This document shows positions 1 through 13,900 of a DNA stretch of 64,000 bases, piece after piece. The DNA lies in assembly GCA_033239525.1 (NCBI GenBank), contig BSYO01000030.1:6175119-6239118 (forward strand), given 5' to 3'. Position 1 is the first letter of the stretch. The number at the start of each line of letters is the position of its first letter. Made by a program: the position numbers and the translations under genes. Below the pieces are notes generated by a model, which saw nothing but the letters and a program-made list of their open reading frames with translations, had not been told where the DNA came from and searched no databases. Source of the DNA: Nepenthes gracilis (Eukaryota > Streptophyta > Magnoliopsida > Caryophyllales > Nepenthaceae).

Positions 1-268
1 TGAGATGGAAGCGAGCTACTAGGATCTCCAAAGCCTCCAAGATCTCATATGGCTCCTTTACAAATGGAAGACTAAGGGCTCCCTTCAAATAGGCCTTGTA
101 AATGGTGATAAATCTAAGCCTAGGAGAGTAATCCCTATCTTCATCCTTGGACATTGTGTATGGAATGATGCTCAAAATATTGTACTTCTCGTACAAAGAG
201 TCAACTATTTTGCCAATAAGGATGGACTAGATCGCAACGACACCATGTGGAGCTATTCGTGAAACCAT
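1..268 (-). pseudogene. Relic of the antisense accessory ORF of a Tat-type gypsy element
   Basis: Read on the minus strand, an ATG at 268-266 opens a frame that hits a TAG at 229-227 and is then open for about 75 codons to the window edge. The open part contains a block like RLRFITIYKAYLKGALSLPF. This resembles the segment (LY..+LKAGLRFP) of the plant 'putative gypsy type transposon' domain that Tat-lineage elements carry in antisense near their 3' end. It is inactive because of the early stop and is cut by the window edge. Its position ahead of a Tat-like LTR remnant at 4140-4800 fits the 3' part of one old plus-strand Tat element. The family assignment is from memory of the motif. Confidence 0.5.
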
Positions 269-344
269 GGAAGGAAGAAAGGAAATAAGATCAAATTAGG
301 GTAAAGCAATTCAAAAAGTAAAGAAGTGCAGAAGTAGCTGAGGA

Positions 345-465
345 CTAGAGTTTAAATAGCCAATATTTTAACCCAGAAGTGGCAGCATTTGATGGTGCTA
401 AAGAGGCACATCTCCATAATAGTCGAGACACATGCCCGCACTAAGAGTATTGTGACGTGTCAGTT
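345..465 (-). promoter_or_regulatory. Possible promoter of the antisense Tat ORF
   Basis: On the minus strand, about 85-90 nt before the ATG at 268, there is TATTTAAA (358-351), directly preceded by ATTGGC, an inverted CCAAT. Farther upstream is TGACGTGTCA (453-462), an ACGT-core element of the type bound by plant bZIP factors. The arrangement looks like a promoter, but no transcript evidence can be read here. Confidence 0.3.
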
Positions 466-531
466 TTACTGAGTCAATAATGATGGCTTGACGCTACACC
501 TCCCTATGTAGCCTATAGATAGCTAACAGCT

Positions 532-1283
532 TTGATACTTAGATTGACGAATCTTCAGAGCAACATAGGTTATGGTGCCCGACACTTCACTTTTCAAAAT
601 GGCAAACTAATGACACATGACCTTGACATGCTCGAGATTGATTCGATTAATTTACATCCTAATCGAACATTTGAGATAAATTATTATAAGTCGGATTATC
701 AAAAGACCGAGTTATCAGTAATCTAAATTATTAAATTGTTAGAAGATTACACAACAAAAAGTAATGTTCTAGCATTTTAACTAATTAAAGTATACAAGAA
801 TATTAGAGCCACGCAATAATGACAAAAAATGCTTGGAAAACTTTATTTATTAATCTTTTTTACAAAGTACAAGCTTATAATAGTAGAAATACAATTCAAA
901 AGGAAATAAATTATACGTGGAGTAACGACCTGACTACTATAGTCCAACCGACCTCAGAACAGATGAAAGTATAAGGAAAGCTTATCCCCTAGACATAGCA
1001 ATGTTACTCACCATGCTGCCCATTCCAAACGGGAAAGAGCGGAAAAGCTCTCTCTACAGGATCAGGGAGCAGTCCTCTTAAGAGCTGCACTTATCCTTAA
1101 TATGGAGACAAACAAAAAAAATATCATCTCTCCAACCAGAGTCAGGAACATAGTTACAAAAGAGTAGACTCCTTGAACTTAATGGGAAAAGGAACAAACT
1201 TTCCCCAATCAGAGCCTGAAGTAGTTATCTTCCAAACTGCTATAGAGAGAATCGCCCAATAGAGGTTAAGAGGAGAGGAAATT
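532..1283. other. AT-rich spacer, nothing recognised
   Basis: There are only short frames and no domain, repeat end or splice pattern that I can support. It may be decayed internal sequence of the Tat-like element inferred on either side. Confidence 0.4.
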
Positions 1284-3624
1284 TGTCACGTCCCAAATCC
1301 CGATCCCGATATTAACTCTTAATCAATTTATTATTTATTAACCAATTATTCTTCTAATCAATCATCCGGACGTACACTCTATGTTGACACCTCGACTGAG
1401 CGAAATATAATAAACACAATATCATAGATAGAACCCAAAATGATAGCTATGTCACATGTGACTTCCAACATCAGCCCAAAACGTAACGTTAGACCTTACA
1501 TAAGAAATGATAGCTATTCAATACAAAATCAGAGCATACAATCATGGAAGTATAAAATCATAAACCACTGAACATCCACATAACAAATCCATAAACCCAA
1601 AATAATGCAATTCGATACAATCGATACTTAACAATACAGCTAATGTCCAAAAGTCACCTACATTACAAACCATTGTACAAAATTAAAATTAAAATTACAT
1701 TATTTAACACATCAACTATTGTCTAGAATCCACAATACAAAATTATACATCAATACAACTCTAACTAAACTCTTCTCACCGCTCGATCCTTCATTCCTGT
1801 TCATTTGACAAGAACTATTACATCACATTTAAGGGGATTAGTAAAATAGTAACGGAGTGAGTCAAAAGTTCAGTAAGGCACATATAAGAATGAACATATA
1901 TATATATTTGCATTAAAAATATAACGGAAGGATAAATATATTAGATTTTAATGATATATCATGAATTTTCACAATAAATGCATGAATAACTTATACATAA
2001 TTTAGATTATTCTTATTATGTTTTTATTCCATTTAAATCATCACATTATACTTAATTCTTATTTTTTTTAAGAATCAGGACCAGTAAGTATTACCGACTA
2101 AATGAGTAAACAATCGAAACTCGAGTTGTGTATATTTTTACATAATTAAAGGCCATACGCTATTATTTAAAATCCATAGGTGGGCCATCTACATATCACT
2201 CTATAGATAAGGCCAAACGCCGCTTCTAACCTATAAATGATAAGTTTAAATATCGATATACCACTATAATATACTAAAGGATACCATAATATATTACCCG
2301 CTGAAATTATCCTTGGTCCAATACAATTATTAGGAAAAACCTTAAACTTTTCTTCATAATTCATAATTTTCTCACTGCTAGAGAAAATGATCATACTTTT
2401 TAATTTAATTATAGAATTTTCCTCATAATTTTTTATTTTTATCTCATGAGATACTTATACTTTCTGTAAAAATTATTATATGATAATATTTTAACATATG
2501 AGATGCTAAATTAGCAAATAATACAAAAAAAAAAATCAGCATGTGACACATAATTCAACAAATGTAGAATTTGCTATTGAAATCCAGAACTTTTAATGTA
2601 TTTCTAACATATAAAGACTTATATTTAACAATTTAAAAGCATGTAGAATCCTATGTACAAATCTGGAACATGCAAGGTACATTCATTTCATAAATTCAGA
2701 CATACAAAATCAAAGAGTGTAGAAAATCAGTAGCTGTGCAAAAAATTAGCTTCATGTAGAGGGTTTTACCAAAGTTCCAAAACCTATGAAACATATAAAT
2801 TAGAAGCTTTTAAACATGCAATAGCATATATATGAAATTCAGACAGTGAAGATTAATATATCACAAATCAGAACATGTATGGAGCTAAATTGTAAAATTC
2901 AGAACATTTTTATGTGATACATGAACTTAGGTATAAATTCTTTCAAAATTTTGCTATAAAATTATGGAAAACTAACATTCATACTTAATACAAACATTAA
3001 TATTTTGAAATTATATTATAATTTAGTAATGGAATAAGTATTGCTCATGGAAGTTGGAAAAGAATAGCAACAATCAAAATAAAGTGTGGAGTGTACTTTG
3101 CTTAACTTCAATTTACCCAAATTTTCATTTAAATCAACTGAATTCAAACTTCTTTGGCCTTTTTTCTCTCCTTTTCTCTTTTCTTCTTGATTGCTTCTAA
3201 CTCTACTCTCAAAATTTTGGTAAAAAATGACAAAAATGAGCCAAAAAGTCCTATTTATACAGAGTGGCTCTCAATTGCCACTTAGACATGCATCAAGAAT
3301 TGATACTTTTGGAACATTGCACCCAAGAGTAGCTCGAGCATGCCTTAGGCGCGTAGCTACTATCTTCGATAGCTCAAGCATCCCTCAGGCGCACATCAAG
3401 CATGAACATTCTACTAACATGCGCTCATGCACATATCTGTGGCACCTTAGGTGTTGACCCCATGGGTTTTGGTGTTCAAACATGGGTTGGGCCTCCATCA
3501 AGTATCAAGTCAATTAGTTTAATTTTAACTCTTTAACTCAATTTTTTACATTATTTAATGTCAATTTTAATTATATTAATTTAATTATTCAAAATTATCA
3601 TTAATCAAAGACTCAAACCTTATA
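1284..3624 (-). mobile_element. Tekay-like Ty3/gypsy solo LTR, minus orientation
   Basis: The left end is TGTCACGTCCC (1284), the usual inverted 3' end of Tekay/Del-type LTRs. On the minus strand the sequence has a perfect TATA box, TATAAATAG (about 3259-3250). It also has the family-typical stretch CCTTACTGAAC...GACTCAC (about 1885-1835, minus). The right end is placed at 3624 because its reverse complement (TATAAGG...GAGT) resembles the start of the plus-strand LTR at 26274. No clear 5-bp target duplication was found (AAATT left, AAACC right), so the ends are approximate. No coding domains lie inside, hence solo LTR. Confidence 0.55.
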
Positions 3625-4139
3625 AAACCACCTTCCAAAACTCAAGATCTTACTCAAATGACAAAGACCTAGTTTTGGAGCGAGCATAAAAAAGAAAAAG
3701 TAAGGTGGATTCTCATATAAAAGAGGGTAAATAAGGCAAACGTTAAACACATCCTCATATCTCAACTTCAAACACTAGAGAAAAACTCCCTCCAATTTCA
3801 GCTTCTAGCAGTAAAGGCTCCATGCTAGCTCCGAACAACCCCACTCTTTAGTAGATGAGAGATATTTCATGATGCAAAGCATAGAGATCCCTTCCATCTA
3901 TAACCAAAAGAAAAGATCAACAGGCAATTAATATGATGAGATACATCTCTACATTGATGATAGATAATCAAATCAAATCCTACAAAATAGAGTAACAAAT
4001 TTGTAAAATATTTGGGAAAGGAGCACACATGAAGATCTGCAATCAATGTCCCATCATGAATATATCAGGAGTAGAAAATTCAAACCTCCTGTCATAGGGA
4101 ACTAATAATGGGAACTACAGTCCATGAGTTAGCCCGAAA
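3625..4139. other. Spacer, nothing recognised
   Basis: This is AT-rich sequence between two LTR remnants. No open frame or motif is supported. It may be internal sequence of the same decayed element. Confidence 0.35.
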
Positions 4140-4800
4140 CCTAATCTGTAGAAGAAAGAAAGGCCCAAATAGCGATGCTTTAGTAGAAGACCCTCTAGGC
4201 CCAAAAGGTAAAGCGGTTGTTCTAAACGGTTCAACCTGAAACCATCTAACATTAAATAACCACTTATGGATAATCAATAGATTATTTCAGTGGTTACAAT
4301 ACCAAATTCAACTATCAAAAACCATGACAGTTCAACCAATAAATGCAAGTAGTAGTTATACAAGTAATGCCCCTCATGATTTTTAAGACATTAAGTACTA
4401 GCGACGGTTACACAAGTGACTCCTTTCACAATTGTAGAGGAGTAATGCCCAGGTATCTACCAACCGGCGCCCACCCTATAAATAAACTTTTTCCTATCTC
4501 GAAATTGATATAAGAGAGCATCCAGACAAGCAATTGCTCAGACGAGCGAAAGCCACACAAACACACTAGTATATCTCTTTGAAAGTCACTCTCCTTACGA
4601 GTAGAATACCTCAAAGCCACTCACTTCTTCGAGTACACCCACGAAGCTCAATCATCCACTTTACACTCAATATCTAAATACTCTTGCATCTCTGCATTTT
4701 TTTCTCCTACTTTTCTCAATCAATTAAAAAGATTTCTAACTTAAGTATTATAAGCTATATCGGAGATTGAGTCATGTATTTCTCTTATCTGTTATTCGTC
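4140..4800 (+). mobile_element. Tat-like LTR remnant
   Basis: Near its 3' end it carries CTAACTTAAGTATTATAAGC (4737-4756), a decayed form of the Tat LTR signature CTGACTTGAGTATTGGAGG seen intact at 53480-53498. The preceding blocks also match the better-preserved LTR in the same order. ACTCAATATCTAAAT...GCATCTCTGCAT here corresponds to ACTCAATCCCCCAAT...GCATCTTTGCAT at about 53409-53440. GGCCCAAA...GGTTCAACCTG corresponds to the GGCCCAAA...CAGCCTGGAAC block near 52800. The boundaries are estimates. Confidence 0.5.
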
Positions 4801-5179
4801 TGTTATGGTATGTAAGATCCAAATTTAGAGTAACGAAAATCAGACCCATTATTGATCGAATTTTCAAATAAGGCGGTTTTCTAATTCGTCCAATAATTCA
4901 AATCTAAAAACACATCATAAATATATGGCCGAAGTTTAAGTTTAACTCGCATTGTATAAGTTTTCAAGGAAATGTGTCACAATGCCATTAAAATGAATTT
5001 TTAAAAATAACAATTAATTTTTTTATAAAAAATAAATTTGACCATTGCTATAAATTGAAATGAAATTTCTTGAGAATATTAACTTCAAATTTAAAAAACA
5101 TTCCAAAAAATTTTAGAAAAAATATTCTCAAGTTTTTATTTCTTCAAATTCTGTTATTAATTTTATATTAATACTAGTC

Positions 5180-5219
<40 letters not shown>
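5180..5219. repeat. (TA)n microsatellite
   Basis: About 19 uninterrupted TA units lie in AT-rich sequence about 350 bp upstream of the VPS2 start codon. Confidence 0.95.
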
Positions 5220-5223
<4 letters not shown>

Positions 5224-5286
5224 CTCATATTTTCCTTTTTAGATATTTTATTTTTAGTTTTTTTATTTCACATTACTTGTATGTTA

Positions 5287-5573
5287 CTATATAACTAAAA
5301 AAACGGTTAATTTAACTCAATTGTATTATTTTTTTTTTTATGTAGATTTATCCGGCCCGACTTGACCCGGTCCATGCTTTGAGACGAGTCATGCATAAGA
5401 AAACGCGGCGAAAAAGCCGATCGGCATTGTTGCTGCGAAGTTGCGATAAGCGACAAGTAAGAGAAGTCTGCAAAAGTCTGATGGTTATTCCTTTCATCCT
5501 TTTGCTTCCTACTCTTGTGTAGCCATTGCTAATTACGAGGAAGAGAGCAAACGATTTTGGCCACCATCGAAAG
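5287..5573 (+). promoter_or_regulatory. VPS2 core promoter and 5' UTR region
   Basis: A TATA-like CTATATAAC lies at 5287-5295. Base composition then changes abruptly from AT-rich to a GC-richer block from about 5350 up to the ATG at 5574, as expected for a 5' UTR. The transcription start cannot be fixed from sequence. Confidence 0.45.
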
Positions 5574-7951
5574 ATGAACATGTTCAAAAAGAAACCTACC
5601 GTCAAAGGTTCGTGCCCTAATTCCTCTTCATTTTCTGCTGTTTGTTTCCTTCTTCAGAGTTCAAGTTGAAGCATTGACTATTTCTGCTTTGTGGAGGCAA
5701 TTTGATTAGTTAATTTTTTGTTGTGCGGGTTTGTCTATGTTGATGATGGAATTGACTTGATTTTTGACTTACAGAAGCGCTTCGAGAGAGTAAGAGAGAG
5801 ATGTCACAGGCTACCAGAGGTAATTGCGTTAACTGTATAGTTTTGTGCAAAGGTTGAATTTTGGGGTTGCTCTTTATATTTCAGCTTGTTAGCCGGGATT
5901 TTTGTTGCGAATGCTATAGAGACGCTTGTTAAAATGATATTTTTTGTATTATAATCTCAAATTTGTTACCACCTAAACTATTTTGGTCACGAAACAGTCG
6001 ATTATACTGAATTACAAAAATACTTGAAAAAAAAAATGTAATCTTTAACGTTGCCCTTGTGGTACTCATGGAGAGACCTTAGTAGCCAAATGAGTAATTT
6101 TTGTTAGGTATTATCAATTAGTGTTCTTCATGTGAATTGTGACAATCGAGTATTGTTTTCTAAATAATCTTAGCATTATGGCTACAATTGTTTTGGCAAA
6201 ATAGATGGCATAATGTGAGGTATATGTAAATTTGTCCAGTAGCACATCATAAAATATTTTCTGAAATAACTTGCAACAGTTAGAACAAATAACTAATTTT
6301 TTGCAAAAAATATTTTCTTGTTAATGCCCTATAACAAGAAGTACTCATTTCATTAATAAGCATGCGATTTCTTTGTTTTTTGTCAATTGGTGAGTTTTGG
6401 CCCGACTGTAATATTGCTTTGTTGTGACCCAAAGATCGCATGTTCAAAATACATAAGTAGCATCTATCGTGGAACATTAAACCATTCTATACTCCTTAAT
6501 GAAACTGCAGTAAAAAATTCAATAGATAGAATTTGAATAAATAAACTTCATAGAATCATTCTTAATCATTACAGTTGCCACAATTTTTGGGGAATCCCGA
6601 CAATTCTATACTTGCTGACGTTCTCTTGATGTCATGATTCAGAATCTTCATAATGTAGGTTGCCCTTTTGATTCTTTTGTTGTTGTGAGTTCTAAGCTTT
6701 CTCTTTATTAGCAAAGTCAAAGATTGTGTTGCTAGCATTTAAGGGTGTCAACAACTTCATCACTGGTGTTGATTCTAAGTCAAATGGTATCAATAATTGG
6801 ATGGAATTGTTTTATTGTTAAAGATTCTCACTACATCTGCAATTGAAAATTGACTCATTCTTGTTAGCTGATATCTAACTCAATGGTAACACAATTCAAA
6901 GGTACCAAAACATGATTCATACCTTGCAACGTCTGATTTTCATGCATAGTTCTAAGGTATTAGACATTAGTGATTGAAACACTATGTTCAGTGCTCCAAA
7001 CCTCTAAATAAGAAAAGTTTTTTATGACCTAATAATCTAGTTAAACAGTATGAAGACAGAGGATACAAGTGTGTCTTGATATTAGCATTTTTCTAGGGTA
7101 TTTAATTTTCTTAATGATCACTATTTCACCTTGATCTTATGCTAAGGAAGGTTGTAACTAACAATCTAGCCAAGCAAGCGTGGGGGAGGGGAAGTCAGAA
7201 GTCGCATGTCTAACAGTAATTAGCATTCATCTATGATACTCTGTTTCCTACTATTCTCTTCTTTACCTTTATCTCATGTTATAAATTCAAATCACATAGT
7301 AGGAATAACCTACTCCCTCCTTATTCTGTCTGTGCTCTGACTCCTATGCTATTACCATCAGAATATTGGGACAGTTCATGTTCCAGGTAACCTTCATCTG
7401 ATATATAGAAGGCTTTACATGGTGCCACTTGTTCTATTCCATCAATAACTTATTCATTGGAATTTGATAACCAAACACAAAACTAATGGAACTGGATTTA
7501 GCACTTGTGATTTATAATTGATGTTCCTCACAAGACTATGTGCTGCTAGATTATAGGGTTCAGTTTCTCGTGTGTTTTTTGAAATTTGATGAATGAGAAT
7601 GGTAGTTCCCCAAGTGCTTCAAATAAGCTCTGCTTTCAGTCTCAGGGCATGCTGGTCTAAGCTGTATCAATATTCCAAGCAAAAAGAATTTATACTAATA
7701 CTACTGATCTTTTCTTTGCTCTTGCTTCAGGTATAGAGAGGGAAATTTCTGCACTACAATTGGAAGTATGTAAACTATTTTCAAATTGTCCTTTTCCCCA
7801 AATTTTTCAGTGTTTTATTTCTGTTTATGAACTAGTGATCTACTGAAATTTCCTTTTTTTTTTAAATCTACATGATCTGCCTTGGTGACAGGAAAAGAAG
7901 TTGGTTGCTGAAATTAAAAGAACTGCAAAAACTGGGAATGAGGCAGTTTTC

Positions 7952-7987
<36 letters not shown>

Positions 7988-10900
7988 GAGTTCTGTAATT
8001 GGGTAGCTCCCATCAATTATTATGGGCATAGTTTCTGAAATTGATCTTTTTCTTTATTTTAATCAGTTTCTGGATTATACAGGCGGCAACTAAGATTCTT
8101 GCCCGTCAGCTAGTGAGACTCCGGCAACAAATTGCCAATTTGCAGGGTAGTCGGGCCCAATTGAGGGGGATCACGGTCCATACACAGGTTCATTTATGAA
8201 CTCTTTTCTTTTGTTTTATGTCATGAATTCTATTCACACCTGTTCCTTCTCTATGCCAGTATGTATGTAGCAATCTGACATGTTATGTCTCTTTTCCAGG
8301 CTATGCATGCTCAATCCTCTATTGCTGTAGGCATGAAAGGTGCCACTAAGGCAATGACAGCTATGAATAAGGTTGGAACAAAACTTTTACATTTTAAATG
8401 GATATTTAACATATGTACCTTAGATGAATTAGATTACCACAAGGAAGGAACCAATCTCTCTCTAGATTGGATGTTCATTATATGTTTATTTGAGAGGGAA
8501 GTTCATTCTACTTTTCTGCCCTCTTTTTGTTCGCTGCTAGAAAGTAATTTGTTACATGTTCTCATTCATTTGCAGCAAATGGCTCCTGCACAACAGATGA
8601 AAGTGATGCAAGACTTCCAGAGGCAATCATTGCAAATGGATATGACTGTAAGCTATGGGAACTATATCCAAATGTTTTCTGTAGAGATCAGTATTTGATT
8701 CTTGCTTGATAATGTGACTTTCTGGCAGAGTGAAATGATGTCAGATGCTATTGATGATGCCTTGGATAATGATGAAGCTGAAGAGGAGACAGAAGAATTG
8801 ACCAATCAGGTAGACTTCCCTAAGCTCTATTGGGGGTTATTTATTGTAACACTCCCTTTTCACCTTTGAAATCATGCCTGTTAGTGGAAATTATGTAATG
8901 AGTCCTGTGTGTGGTTGGGCTTGACATCCCGTTCCCATGTTATAATAACTCAAACAATTCTTTCAGTTGTTGCTTTTCTTTTTTATACAATCAATATCAT
9001 TCTTTACACACAATAATCTCTGATAATATTCATGAAAAATATGGATGATATTGAGATCTTTGATGTTGTGTAGTCCATTTAGCTTACTTTCTGTGGAAGA
9101 AATCAGCAGGGAAAATGTTCAGTGTTCAAAAGCATCTGTGCATTTCTGAAGGATGAAAACATGTTTCATGTGGACGCTGTGCCATTGTGCAGGCATTTTA
9201 TTTTCAACATCACACTAGATAAATTCTCAAGTATCTTTCAAGTGCTGAGTTTGAATTTATTGTTACTTATTAGTTTCATATCTTTGTGCAGGTCCTTGAT
9301 GAAATTGGCGTCGATGTTGCTTCCCAGGTTGGTTTTTGTTGAAATTTCTTTTGAAACATGGCACCATTTGTCTTGGAGTCATATTAATATGTGTTACCAT
9401 CGACCTCCTGACAGTTATCCACAGCTCCTAAGGGAAAAATTGCTGGGAAGAAGTCTGAAGATGTCAGCGAGTATGTTGTCATGCCTCTATTCTTCCTTTT
9501 CTTTTCTTATTGTTTCCTTTACATACTGACATTGTTCTTTTGTATAGTACCTGCTTATAAATCTTATTTTGTATGCCGTGAGATTTCATGTTTGTAAGAG
9601 GAGTCTATAGATTTATTATCATTGACAAAATTATGACAAATTCACCAACAAAATGATGTTAGGAAATCACTGCAAGTCCCTCAGGATTGGGTTCCTTCCC
9701 CCAATGATCACCAAGCAACCAATCACCACAAGTCTCAACTGCACCTTCCACCACTGCTCACCACCTCTATCATCCATTGACCTCAAACTCTGCCAGTTTT
9801 GATTACCAGACCTGTGAAATCCTAAGTTCGCTGTCAACCTTTAGCAGCTGCCTGAAACCCCCACAAACCAGACCTCCCTTCCTATTCCATAGAGAGTTCA
9901 GACAACCTTTCCAAAAGCTTAGCCAGCTGTTGCGACCACTGATTTGCTCATAGACACTTTTTTCAAAGTGGTGTGTCAGTGTTGGAAACATATCCAATGC
10001 CATCCCTCTTAGAAATGTTTGGACGTGTTGAACTCGCTTGGAATATTCAAAATTTTGTATTTAATGTGGACATCCCGGGGACATTCTTTTTTACTTTATC
10101 TTTTTTTTTTTTAAAAAAAAATTTCAGAACAAAATTTGTCTATGTAAATAAACATACTTTTGTGTTGATTAGGAAAAAAATCCAAAACATGGTCTCTTCT
10201 TGGGAAATAGTAGCTATTTGAACCCATTACTTACAAAATTGAGAAGGAGAGCTTGCACTGGTCTTAAATTTTTTCAACCAGAATTTAGAGAGCTAAAAGG
10301 ATTAGAAAAGTGTCTTCAGTGACTATTTCTCTGACCAAGGAAATTAGGAGGAAGAGAGATCTTATTCTCTATGAATATGTCATCTTCAAGGATATGGAGT
10401 TTTGAGAGCTTATTTTCCATAAAATAGTGTTGTTTTATCAATTATAATCATGTACTAGTAAGAAGCCATGAATTCTAGTTAACATGTTTATGATATTATA
10501 TTTTGTTGGAAAAATTACATGTCTTGTCCGTGTCTATGCTTTTTAGTTGCTAAGTCCTTCAGTATGGCATTCTGCTTCTCTATTTTGCCTCTCTTATTAA
10601 AAGAGAGAGAACTGAGTTTATTTATTTTGTCAAAGCTTTAATCGTGGGGCCCCCTCTAACACACAATTGTCACACTTTTTCTTTGATCATGGTGTCCAAA
10701 GCCCAATTGTCAAGTCGAAGAAATTACAAAGCATATGAACCCTTTGGAACAAGAAAGAATTGGAAGAGCATTGTAAAGAAATATATGAGCTCCGAAGGGG
10801 TCAAGTTGAATTGGAGACATCATTGGGAAAGTGAACGAATTGTTGTAGTTGATATCTGCTTGCTTGGTATCTTTGGAGAAACAGGAGGAACAGATGGATA

Positions 10901-13900
10901 CACTAGCTTCAACTACTGTGGATACACGGATAGACAACCTTAATAATGTTGCTTCTCCAATAGGTCACCATCAAACTACTGGGGAACAAATTTAATGTAA
11001 CTTTGGCTGAATTTAATAGTGAATAAGAACCTATTTCTTTGTTTGAGTGGTTTAATGAGATGGAGATTGTATTCATTTACAAGAACATAATGAAAATAAA
11101 GTAACTGATGATATGACTTGCTTGAAAGGTTTTGCCAGCTTTTAGACCAATTTAGTTTCTTTGTGGCGTCTTCAGTGGAAGAACCTATTACGAGTTGGTG
11201 TGCCTGTCACAAACCCGACTAAACAGATCATTTTAAATAATTAAATATAATTTCTAAAGTTTAAAATCCTAAATAATTTTAAATAAATAATATTAGGTCT
11301 CAAAATCCTAGTGTGATAAACTAAATAAATAGGACTCGACACAAATCAAAATCCACACAGGATCTCCTCGAATAACCGTCCGAATAAAATAAATATGACC
11401 TACTATACAATTAAATAACAATTTAACTAAAAATTATAATCAAACATCCAAACTGTTTTCAAAATATAACCTTGGGCCTATACCCGGTCAATTTCATAAT
11501 CCGATCACATTAAATGCCACTTTAAATTATAATAGAACCAAAACTCACAAAAACAAAAAATTATAATCAAACATACCAATCTTTTATCCTAAAGGGATAA
11601 AACAGAAAAAGTAAGTCTAATACTTAACAAATATTATATTTAAATAAAGAGAGTCCAACAAATAAGGGAGAAGATTTAATGGATAAAATCCATTCAATTG
11701 ACAGAATAAATTTAAATTGCCAATAAAACAAATCCAATAGAAAATCCAAGATCCAAAATCTAATGGTAATCTCGTACTCAAATTAAATATCAAATATCAA
11801 AACATTAAATGCCACTTTAAATTATATATATAACCAAAATAAAACTCATAAAAATAGCCGATTCCAAGTCCAATCCAAGTCCGAGTCCAAATACAAGGCC
11901 TGATCAGCTTGTGACCATATGATCCAATTATATCCTACAATATTTCAAAGGTCCGGATTAAAATATATAATCAAAATCATTTTATCCTAAAGGGATCCAA
12001 CTATAGGCAAAATCGAATCTCAAAAGTCCAAAAGTCTAAATCCCAATCAAGGTCCAATTCAAATCAATGTAGAAATCCAATTTCATATTTAAAAATAAAA
12101 AGATTACATATAATCTCGTTAATCTTAAGCAAAATCAAATATAAAATCATGGATAAGTACCCATGGATAAGGTTACTTATTATTATTTGCCGCGGTGGTT
12201 TTAATGGATAAAATCCATTTAAATGACAATTTTAAAATAAAATTGCCAAAAATGTAAAACAAATGGCCATGCAATGAAAATCCACTTAGATCCGTTATAC
12301 ATTGATATAAAATATACAAGAAGTAGTCTTTCAAAAAAAATATTAAATCCTCAAAATCATAAAACCCCGTATCATAAACCCCAAATCATCCAAAACAAAT
12401 ATCAAAATAAAAAATCAAGTGTATAAAAAACAAGTATGTTAGTAAAAATTTTAAGCAAATTCCAAAATATATCGGATATTAAATATATTTATATGATTTT
12501 ATATATTTGAAGAAATGATGTCCCGAAGCACCCGAATCAAGGTGTTTCTCTCTCGAAGTCCGCGCTGCCCTTTCTTTTTCTATGTCAACTGCATGGCCGC
12601 CCCAGCTTTTTGCCGCCAGCCGCGCGGCCGACACCAGATTTCAAGTCCGACCCTCTATCACGCGCCACCACCTTTCTCCCACGGCCGCCACCGACCACTT
12701 GCACACGGCCGCTCTCAATCCCGATGCCTCCAACGATTCTTTGCTAACATCTACGACAACCTCCTCACCGAGGTAAAATCAACCATCGACGCCCGACCAC
12801 CACCGCACCACCCATGATCTCCTGACCTTCCCGGCACCAAATTTATGGCTCTGGTTGGGTCCGCCTCTATGAGTCCCCGATCCCTAATTGATATTCGGGT
12901 AATAGTACGAGCACACATCGGGCGCTAGCCCGACTAATCCAAATATCCGTCCAAATTTCATAATATTTAATTAATTTTTACCAAGGTCCAAATTACCAAA
13001 AATCCAATTAATATTAAATTAATTCCAACAAAAATTCAGGATATTACATTTTCCCTCCTTACAAAAATTTCGGCCTCGAAATTTATACTCTCGATCTTAA
13101 CCTCAATTATCTAACAATGAGGATAATATTCCGAATTTCGTCTTCGCACTTCTCAATACACTCAATCAAATGATTTATTCAAATCCAATTCTCAACAAAT
13201 ATGGATATTCTCCCGAACTCGTCATCAAGATCTCTTAATGCTTCCTTAATTAGAAATTCCAAGTCCGATGGAAATATCTTAAAGATCATTCATCCCAAAA
13301 TCAAAACCAATCTTAAGGTCTAATTCAAATCTAGGCATATGTGAAGGATCATTCACATAAAATATATCATAACCATGCATCAATTTTAAAGAGAATATCC
13401 TAATGAACATCTACTTTAGATTATCCTTCAACTTCAAAACTCGGAATTCTTCTCTTCAAAATGCTTCCGAAATATTTAACTCTTCTCGAGCTCCAATCGG
13501 GAAGGGTTCAAGCATATAATCTTGTGATCGATGAATCTAAAGCAAAATCAAATATAAATCAAAAGCCTCGAAATGGGCATACCTTGCAATATTCACATCT
13601 GGTCACCCGGGAATGACTTCCTAATAAGCAAGTTTCGAGCTCTCCATGATCACCAACCATCACCTTCCTCAAATTTTGGTAAACAATAAAAAGTCTTCAT
13701 CAGCTAAACTATCATCAGCTAGCTTAACCTTATCCAAATGATCATTAAAATCCTTTCTTTGTTGAGGCGGATTTCCTCAAGTTTCGACTTCCTCCCTTAG
13801 GCACGGATAATAGGTTGATCTCACGCTTCGGTTCCTGGCTTTGACTCAAGATCAAATCGCCATTAAACTCTCCACTCCACTAGGTGATGAGTCTTCACGT

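Noticed and set aside
7892..7945. GT donor at 7946 for VPS2 intron 4
   Set aside because: It would add one alanine to a length-invariant helix and follows GCA rather than AG. The GC donor at 7943 fits the protein better, though cDNA is needed to decide.
8285..8698. 137-codon frame as a separate gene
   Set aside because: It is VPS2 exons 6 and 7 with the retained intron between them read in one frame. The true exons end at 8371 and 8647.
9122..9529. 135-codon frame as a separate gene
   Set aside because: It overlaps VPS2 exons 9 and 10 mostly in another frame and through introns, with no independent support.
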